Shown here piece by piece: positions 16,437-20,574 of a stretch of DNA of 20,574 bases. Under the pieces are notes generated by a model. It made no database searches. It was given only the letters and a program-made list of their open reading frames with translations, and had not been told where the DNA came from. How positions within the stretch are numbered: the stretch's first letter is position 1; each line of letters begins with the position of its first letter. This stretch comes from Candidatus Omnitrophota bacterium (GTDB lineage: Bacteria; Omnitrophota; Gorgyraeia; 2-01-FULL-45-10), in assembly GCA_003140915.1 (NCBI GenBank), contig PLLI01000080.1, forward strand, positions 1 through 20,574, read 5' to 3'. A program made the position numbers and the translations under genes.

Positions 16437-17029
16437 TTCCCCTTCATCAATAATTTCCAGGGATGCTGCTTGATGTCTTCGCTGAATTCCTTGAAATTAA
16501 CGGCGGTAGATTCAAGGTTCGACGCTATGTTATCGACCTTTGTCTTATTATCCGTAACCAGGGACTTAACCTCGGAAAGCGTCTTCTCCAGGGTCTCCGA
16601 GATCGCGTCCGCCTTTTTCATCAGCTTCCTCATCTCGACGGGATCCTCGCTCATGAGCGTAGCGTCGTCCTTTACGAACGGCTTATCCGCCGAACCGGGA
16701 GTCATGCCGATATACGCGTCGCCGATCATGCCGGACGTCGAGATGAACGCTATAGAATCCTCGTGGACCCTTGCTTTCCTGTCGATGGCGAGAATGAGCT
16801 CGATCTTCGTCTCCGGCACATATTTGAATTCTATCTTCTCCACCCGGCCTACATCTATGCCGGCGAGCTTCACTATCGAATCGGCTTTAATGCCTTCGGC
16901 ATAATTGAAATAAGTCTTTAATTTGTACGGCTTGGCAGCGAAATCCGTCGTCTTCACGTAAAAGATTATTCCGGTGATAATAGCCGCTATTCCGATTATG
17001 CCCGTCTTAAATTCATTGGTAATCTTCAT
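16433..17029 (-). CDS. mlaD: MlaD-type MCE-domain substrate-binding protein
   Basis: 198 residues. One N-terminal membrane helix (about 8-25) anchors the protein, and the MCE domain follows (about 36-115; YFNYAEGIKADSIVKLAGIDVGRVEKIEF and STSGMIGDAYIGMTPG parts are typical). A helical tail (about 135-185) includes a probable coiled coil. MlaD-family proteins form a hexameric ring that moves phospholipids or other lipids between the inner membrane and the outer envelope. AAGGAG is 7-8 bases before the ATG. It stands downstream of the MlaE and MlaF genes, the usual set. Whether the complex exports or imports lipid is not told by sequence. MlaC and MlaA homologues are absent from the window, as in many non-proteobacterial Mla-type loci. 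Confidence 0.92.
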   Translation of the reverse strand: MKITNEFKTGIIGIAAIITGIIFYVKTTDFAAKPYKLKTYFNYAEGIKADSIVKLAGIDVGRVEKIEFKYVPETKIELILAIDRKARVHEDSIAFISTSGMIGDAYIGMTPGSADKPFVKDDATLMSEDPVEMRKLMKKADAISETLEKTLSEVKSLVTDNKTKVDNIASNLESTAVNFKEFSEDIKQHPWKLLMKGK

Positions 17030-17057
17030 GTCAAGTCTCCTTAATATTTTTTGCCGC

Positions 17058-17855
17058 CTATTTCATTAACTGTTCGAGATAATCGTCTTTCTGCTGGAAG
17101 AACTTTATCGGCCCGTCCGGGGAACCGGAAACAAATTGTTTGACCATCTGGTTATCGCTTTTCCTTATTTCGTCCGGCGTGCCGACCTGCAGGACACTGC
17201 CTTCATAGAGCATCGCTATCCTGTCGGCTATGGAGAATACGCTCTTCATGTCATGTGTGACCACAACGCTCGTGATCGCAAGTTTCTTCGACAGGTCCAA
17301 TATGAGCTTGTCGATAACGCCTGAGACTATAGGGTCGAGGCCGGCTGTCGGCTCATCGTAAAATACGATCTCGGGATCCATGACGATGGCGCGCGCCAGC
17401 CCCACGCGCTTTCTCATCCCGCCTGAAAGCTGGCTCGGCATGAGATCCTCGAACCCGCGCAATCCTACGAGCTCCAGCTTCATCTTGACCACTATATCGA
17501 TGACGCTCCGCTCGAGCTTCGCGTGTTCCTTCAAGGGAAGCGCTACGTTATCTCCCACGGTCATTGAATCGAAGAGCGCCGATGACTGGAACGACATCCC
17601 TATCTTCTTCTTCACCGCGTCCAGCGCGTCTTCGCTAAGCCCGCTCAGGTCTTTTCCCAATAACGAGACACGGCCCGAATCCGGCTTTAACGCGCCGATG
17701 AGGTGGCGTAAAAACGTGCTCTTACCGCAGCCGGAACCGCCCATTATCACGAATGTCTCGCCGCGGTAAATTTCCAGGTTTATGCCGTTCAGGACGGTCC
17801 TATCGCCGAATTTCTTTACAATATTCTCCGCTTTTATGACTACTTCTTTGTCCAT
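17058..17855 (-). CDS. mlaF: MlaF-type ABC transporter ATPase
   Basis: 265 residues, about the family length. The Walker A motif is GGSGCGKST (about 38-46), the signature is LSGGMRKRVGLARAI (about 143-157), the Walker B is VFYDEPTAGLDP (about 164-175) and the switch His is in VVVTHDM (about 199-205). It provides ATP hydrolysis for the MlaE permease encoded immediately upstream. In E. coli MlaF also contacts the STAS protein MlaB, relevant here because a STAS protein is in the same operon. Start is 9 bases after the permease stop, with AAGAGA upstream as a weak ribosome site. Confidence 0.94.
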   Translation of the reverse strand: MDKEVVIKAENIVKKFGDRTVLNGINLEIYRGETFVIMGGSGCGKSTFLRHLIGALKPDSGRVSLLGKDLSGLSEDALDAVKKKIGMSFQSSALFDSMTVGDNVALPLKEHAKLERSVIDIVVKMKLELVGLRGFEDLMPSQLSGGMRKRVGLARAIVMDPEIVFYDEPTAGLDPIVSGVIDKLILDLSKKLAITSVVVTHDMKSVFSIADRIAMLYEGSVLQVGTPDEIRKSDNQMVKQFVSGSPDGPIKFFQQKDDYLEQLMK

Positions 17856-17864
17856 GTCCGTCTC

Positions 17865-18659
17865 TTACTTTTGTGTAAAGTAGAACAAGCCTGTCAATAA
17901 ACAATCAAAGAGGATGATAAGTATGAAACTGGTAACAACGCTCAGCGTCGTAGACTTGCCGACGCCTTCCGCCCCGCCTTGTGTTTTGAGGCCAGTGTAG
18001 CATCCAACCATGGAGATCGTGATCCCGAAGACCACGCTCTTGACAAGCCCGGTGTAGACGTCTTTCCATTGCATGAATTTGAATGAGAAGGTAATATACC
18101 TGTAAGGATCGAGGTGGAGGTTGAAGACCCCGACGAGAAAGCCGCCGAATATCCCGATCATATCCGCCATCACGGTCAGGCACGGCAGCATGATAAGAAG
18201 CGCGAGGAACCTGGGGACCACAAGGAACCGTATCGGGTTCAGGGCCATCGTCTCGAGCGCCTCTATCTGCTCGGTGACCTTCATCGTGCCGAGTTCCGCG
18301 GCTATAGCCGCGCCGACGCGGCCGGCAACCACCAGTGCCGTCAGGACAGGTGCCAGTTCCCTCGCCAGCCCCACCGCCACCATCGGAGCGACGTAGATGT
18401 TCGCGCCGAATCTCGACAGCTGGTAGGCAGATTGCATCGCGATGACGATGCCGGTAAAGAACGACACGAATGCCGCTATTATGAACGAACCCACCCCCGC
18501 GAAGACCATCTGACTGAATATGCTGTCGGATTTCACGAACTTATTCTTGAAAGGACCGACCACGAGCCAGTATAGAGTATCGAAAAATAGAGCCAGCATA
18601 CTTTTGGCCTGCTGGCCCGCTCTTATGACGCCTCCACCCATCCGCTCGACAAAGTTCAT
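17865..18659 (-). CDS. mlaE: MlaE-type ABC transporter permease
   Basis: 264 residues with about five to six membrane helices. The family core GLARELAPVLTALVVAGRVG (about 97-116), followed by AAIAAELGTMKVTEQIEALE, is present unbroken. MlaE dimers form the inner-membrane channel of the lipid transport complex with MlaF and MlaD. The ATG begins 1 base after the TAG of the STAS gene, so translation is most likely coupled. The STAS protein lies directly upstream, unlike E. coli, where mlaB is at the other end of the operon. Confidence 0.94.
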   Translation of the reverse strand: MNFVERMGGGVIRAGQQAKSMLALFFDTLYWLVVGPFKNKFVKSDSIFSQMVFAGVGSFIIAAFVSFFTGIVIAMQSAYQLSRFGANIYVAPMVAVGLARELAPVLTALVVAGRVGAAIAAELGTMKVTEQIEALETMALNPIRFLVVPRFLALLIMLPCLTVMADMIGIFGGFLVGVFNLHLDPYRYITFSFKFMQWKDVYTGLVKSVVFGITISMVGCYTGLKTQGGAEGVGKSTTLSVVTSFILIILFDCLLTGLFYFTQK

Positions 18660-18660
18660 C

Positions 18661-18993
18661 CTATAGCCCCGCGATAGCCTCTTCCTCGGTTGCCATTATC
18701 TCAAAAAGTTTATCCAGCTTCGTTATTTCGAAAAGGCCCTTTATCTTGGTAGACATCCCCGCGAGCCTCATCCTGCCGCCGTAAGAACGCATATTCTTTA
18801 ATATCCCTACCAAGGTCGCAAGGCCCGACGAATCGACGTAAGTCACTTTTGAAAACTCTATGACTATCTTCGGCGTCTTTTGGGCTATAAGCTTATCGAA
18901 CACTTTTTTGAGGTCAGGGCTGCAGCTTATGTCTATATCGCCTTCCACCCGGCATACCATCAAGCCATTTTTGGATTCCGTCTTCACCGCCAT
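18661..18993 (-). CDS. STAS-domain anti-sigma antagonist (RsbV/SpoIIAA-like; MlaB possible)
   Basis: 110 residues from the chosen start: ATG 18993 (MAVKTES) has AGGAG 7 bases upstream. A longer form with start at 19008 would lack such a site. The STAS domain fills the protein, and YVDSSGLATLV holds the phosphorylatable serine (S55) of RsbV/SpoIIAA. It lies between an RsbW-like kinase gene and mlaE. The classical cycle is: the kinase phosphorylates this Ser, the phosphatase removes it, and the unphosphorylated form releases the kinase's target. As an alternative it may bind MlaF like MlaB of E. coli. The DSSG motif and the kinase/phosphatase context favour an RsbV role; both roles may be combined. 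Confidence 0.9.
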   Translation of the reverse strand: MAVKTESKNGLMVCRVEGDIDISCSPDLKKVFDKLIAQKTPKIVIEFSKVTYVDSSGLATLVGILKNMRSYGGRMRLAGMSTKIKGLFEITKLDKLFEIMATEEEAIAGL

Positions 18994-19023
18994 AGCATCT
19001 CTCCTCATATTGTGAGTGGCGCT

Positions 19024-19431
19024 TTACTTCAGGGCCTTCTCCATCCTTATTCTATTACCTTTTTCATTAAAGTCAACCTTATCCATAAGTTTTCTGATAA
19101 GCCGCACCCCTCTCCCGGACTCTTTAAACATATTGCCTTTTTCAGTGGGATCCGGCACTTTCTCAGGGTCAAATCCCGGGCCTTCGTCCTCTACCACTAT
19201 ATTGAGTTTATCTTTTTCTACCCAGTAGCTTACTCGGACATGTAATTTTTTGTCCGCCCGGTTGCCGTGAACAATGGCGTTGCGGATCGCTTCTTCCGCG
19301 CATAGTTTTATATCGAAAAGCCTCTTTTCGTCGGGCCCGTACGGAGAAAGGCTCTCCAATATCTCGGACGAGACTTTTCTTATATACTTTATTTCACTCG
19401 GGATCTCTATAGAAACTTTATTTTCTTCCAT
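19024..19431 (-). CDS. RsbW/SpoIIAB-like anti-sigma serine kinase
   Basis: 135 residues, a GHKL ATPase-type domain. The N-box has E47 and N51 (CAEEAIRNAIVHGN), the G1 box is EDEGPGFDP (about 81-89, D82) and the G2 region is GRGVRLIRKLMD (106-117). This is the usual RsbW/HATPase_c_2 size. Predicted to phosphorylate the adjacent STAS protein and to bind a sigma factor or other partner; none is visible here. First gene of the operon, with a promoter 20-40 bases upstream. The ATG has only a weak AGAG upstream. In the operon it is followed by the STAS gene with a gap of about 30 bases. Confidence 0.92.
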   Translation of the reverse strand: MEENKVSIEIPSEIKYIRKVSSEILESLSPYGPDEKRLFDIKLCAEEAIRNAIVHGNRADKKLHVRVSYWVEKDKLNIVVEDEGPGFDPEKVPDPTEKGNMFKESGRGVRLIRKLMDKVDFNEKGNRIRMEKALK

Positions 19432-19458
19432 TTATTCTCTTTTCGCATATTTAAAGGT

Positions 19459-19487
19459 ATTATAGGCGCAGGCCCCCATTATATCAA
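19459..19487 (-). promoter_or_regulatory. Promoter of the partner-switching/Mla operon
   Basis: Minus strand: TTGATA (19487-19482), a 17-base spacer and perfect TATAAT (19464-19459), with predicted start near 19452. An overlapping alternative is the extended -10 TGATATAAT ending at 19478, which would start about 20 bases earlier. The first is favoured. Either fits the ATG at 19431. Confidence 0.7.
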
Positions 19488-19536
19488 GGATTTTTCAAAT
19501 AATTATATTAAATTTGTATCTTTATTTATATATTTC

Positions 19537-19545
19537 TGATACAAT
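19537..19545 (+). promoter_or_regulatory. Extended -10 promoter of lpxD
   Basis: TGATACAAT is an extended -10 element (TGn plus TACAAT, 19540-19545). The predicted start near 19552 is only about 4 bases before the ATG at 19556. No -35 at proper spacing is evident, and there is no Shine-Dalgarno. Confidence 0.5.
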
Positions 19546-19555
19546 ACATACATAT

Positions 19556-20554
19556 ATGAAAATCCGGGAATTGGCACGGCTTATAGAAGGCATGGTAGAA
19601 GGCAACGACGATATCGAGATCAAAGGTTTGAGCGGCATAGAGAAAGCAAAGTCGGGCGACCTCACTTTCGCCATAGATGAGGACAAGCTTGCGGGAGCCG
19701 AAAAGAGCGCTGCCTCATGTATACTGACAAACACGACCACAAGAAAATCCTCTAAGGCCCTTATCAGGGTAACGAATCCGAAGCTTTCTTTCCTTATTAT
19801 CTATAACACGTTCAATGCTCCGAAAGACAGGGGGTCGTTCATACATCCCATGGCCACCGTCTCCGATTCGGCGCATGTCGGAAAGACCGTCTGGATAGGC
19901 CCGAACGTCTCTATAGAGGAAGGCGTAAACATAGGAGACCATGTAATCATAGAATCTAATTCCGTGGTAAAGAAGAACTGCGAGATAGGTTCGTTTTGCC
20001 ATATTTATCCTAATGTTACGCTCTATGAAAACACAAAATTACAAAAGAACGTGACCTTGCACAGCGGCGCAGTGATCGGTTCTGACGGTTTCGGTTATGT
20101 AAAGGATAAGGGTAAAATATACAAATTCCCCCAGCTCGGCAAAGTGATCATCGAAGATGACGTAGAGATAGGTTCCAATACCACTATAGACAGGGGCTCT
20201 CTGAGCGACACCGTTATCGGAGCCGGCACAAAGATAGATAACCTGTGCCAGATAGCGCACAATGTCAGGATCGGGAAGAATGCGCTCATAGCGGCCCAGT
20301 GCGGTATTTCGGGAAGCACGGTTATCGGAGACAATGTTACCATGGGCGGCCAGGCAGGCATAGTTGACAACGTGACCATCGGCGACAACGTGACCATAGG
20401 GGCAAAGAGCGCCGTTATCGGCAGCGTTAAAAGCGACGAAATCGTCTGGGGTGTTCCGGCCAGGCCCATAGCCCAGACAAAACGGCAGATGGCCGTCCTG
20501 TCATGGCTCACCAAGAATTTTAGAAAAGAAGGGGGACGTCTTGGCAAGGGATAA
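19556..20554 (+). CDS. lpxD: UDP-3-O-acylglucosamine N-acyltransferase (lipid A synthesis)
   Basis: 332 residues from ATG 19556, about the length of E. coli LpxD (341). It transfers a 3-hydroxyacyl chain from acyl carrier protein to the 2-amino group of UDP-3-O-acyl-glucosamine, the third step of lipid A synthesis. The N-terminal domain (about 1-98) is followed by hexapeptide repeats (about 100-290, left-handed beta-helix). H235 in [10 protein letters not shown] matches the catalytic His of the family (H239 in E. coli). [10 protein letters not shown] and [13 protein letters not shown] are typical. A longer form from 19514 is unlikely because the start would lie upstream of the -10 box. The gene is divergent from the RsbW operon and probably heads a lipid A operon. 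Confidence 0.95.
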   Translation: MKIRELARLIEGMVEGNDDIEIKGLSGIEKAKSGDLTFAIDEDKLAGAEKSAASCILTNTTTRKSSKALIRVTNPKLSFLIIYNTFNAPKDRGSFIHPMATVSDSAHVGKTVWIGPNVSIEEGVNIGDHVIIESNSVVKKNCEIGSFCHIYPNVTLYENTKLQKNVTLHSGAVIGSDGFGYVKDKGKIYKFPQLGKVIIEDDVEIGSNTTIDRGSLSDTVIGAGTKIDNLCQIAHNVRIGKNALIAAQCGISGSTVIGDNVTMGGQAGIVDNVTIGDNVTIGAKSAVIGSVKSDEIVWGVPARPIAQTKRQMAVLSWLTKNFRKEGGRLGKG

Positions 20555-20574
20555 CTACTCATATCAAAAATACA
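20541..20574 (+). CDS. Start of next gene, cut by window edge (possibly lpxC)
   Basis: TTG at 20541 begins an open frame ([10 protein letters not shown] after the first codon) that overlaps the lpxD stop by 14 bases in another frame. It is preceded by GAAGGGGGACGTC, a strong Shine-Dalgarno at 5 bases. Only 11 codons are visible. In several diderm lineages lpxC or the lpxC-fabZ fusion follows lpxD, and LpxC often starts with a QKT-like segment, which would suit QKY poorly to moderately. Identity is a guess. Confidence 0.4.
   Translation, partial: MARDNYSYQKY

Noticed and set aside
18114-18575. Plus-strand frame within mlaE
   Set aside because: Highly charged Arg/His/Asp shadow of a well-conserved permease gene.
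19514-19555. Upstream in-frame extension of lpxD (start at 19514)
   Set aside because: LpxD family proteins begin near MKIRELA; the extension spans the -10 box and has no ribosome site.
20364-20400. Short direct DNA repeat in lpxD (GACAACGTGACCAT twice)
   Set aside because: It reflects successive hexapeptide repeats (DNVTIG) of the beta-helix, not a separate element.
1-20574. CRISPR arrays, insertion sequences, transposases, integrases
   Set aside because: No regularly spaced repeats, no terminal inverted repeats around a gene and no transposase-like protein were seen. The truncated tRNA at the edge is a possible integration site in principle, but no integrase or att repeat is visible.

Overview
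The window looks like a chromosomal segment of a Gram-negative (diderm) bacterium. It carries an lpxD gene for lipid A synthesis, a complete MlaE/MlaF/MlaD-type lipid transport cassette, a beta-barrel outer-membrane protein ending in Phe, and a predicted lipoprotein. The dense set of sensor kinases, a CHASE2-phosphatase and a FecR-domain giant protein resembles Omnitrophota or deltaproteobacterial-type genomes. That placement is an impression from gene style, not a demonstration. Coding is dense: no gene-free stretch exceeds about 175 bases.

Region 1 (1-4189, minus strand) has the 5' half of a tRNA gene (probably tRNA-Arg) at the left edge, then two hairpins. A compact signalling operon follows, read right to left: a membrane DUF4118-PAS histidine kinase, a single-domain response regulator overlapping it by 8 bases, a REC-PAS-histidine kinase, and a small unknown membrane protein. 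Region 2 (4281-5843, plus strand) is a single APC-family amino acid permease. It diverges from the kinase operon and ends 4 bases from the convergent channel gene.

Region 3 (5848-14436, minus strand) is a six-gene envelope operon behind a strong TTGACA-N17-TAATAT promoter. In order of transcription it holds: a TPR plus beta-barrel outer-membrane protein (TTG start), a 1529-residue secreted protein with two FecR-like domains and three roughly 300-residue repeats, a SurA_N-type lipoprotein lacking a PPIase domain, a two-helix HAMP protein with no output domain, a secreted HExxH metallopeptidase-like protein, and a potassium-channel-like protein with an N-terminal helical-repeat domain. I cannot match this set to a named system. 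It is my main candidate for something undescribed.

Region 4 (14520-19431, minus strand) is a second operon: RsbW-like kinase, RsbV-like STAS protein, MlaE permease, MlaF ATPase, MlaD-like MCE protein, and a CHASE2-SpoIIE/PP2C phosphatase. A complete partner-switching trio (kinase, antagonist, sensor phosphatase) therefore encloses a lipid ABC transporter. The STAS protein could serve as an RsbV-type antagonist, as the transporter's MlaB subunit, or both. No sigma factor is visible.

Region 5 (19556-end, plus strand) is lpxD, followed by the first 11 codons of a probable next gene in the same operon. Three genes (4189 minus, 4281 plus, 19556 plus) have -10-like boxes so close to the ATG that their transcripts would be nearly leaderless, and they lack Shine-Dalgarno sequences. 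Most downstream operon genes have good ones.
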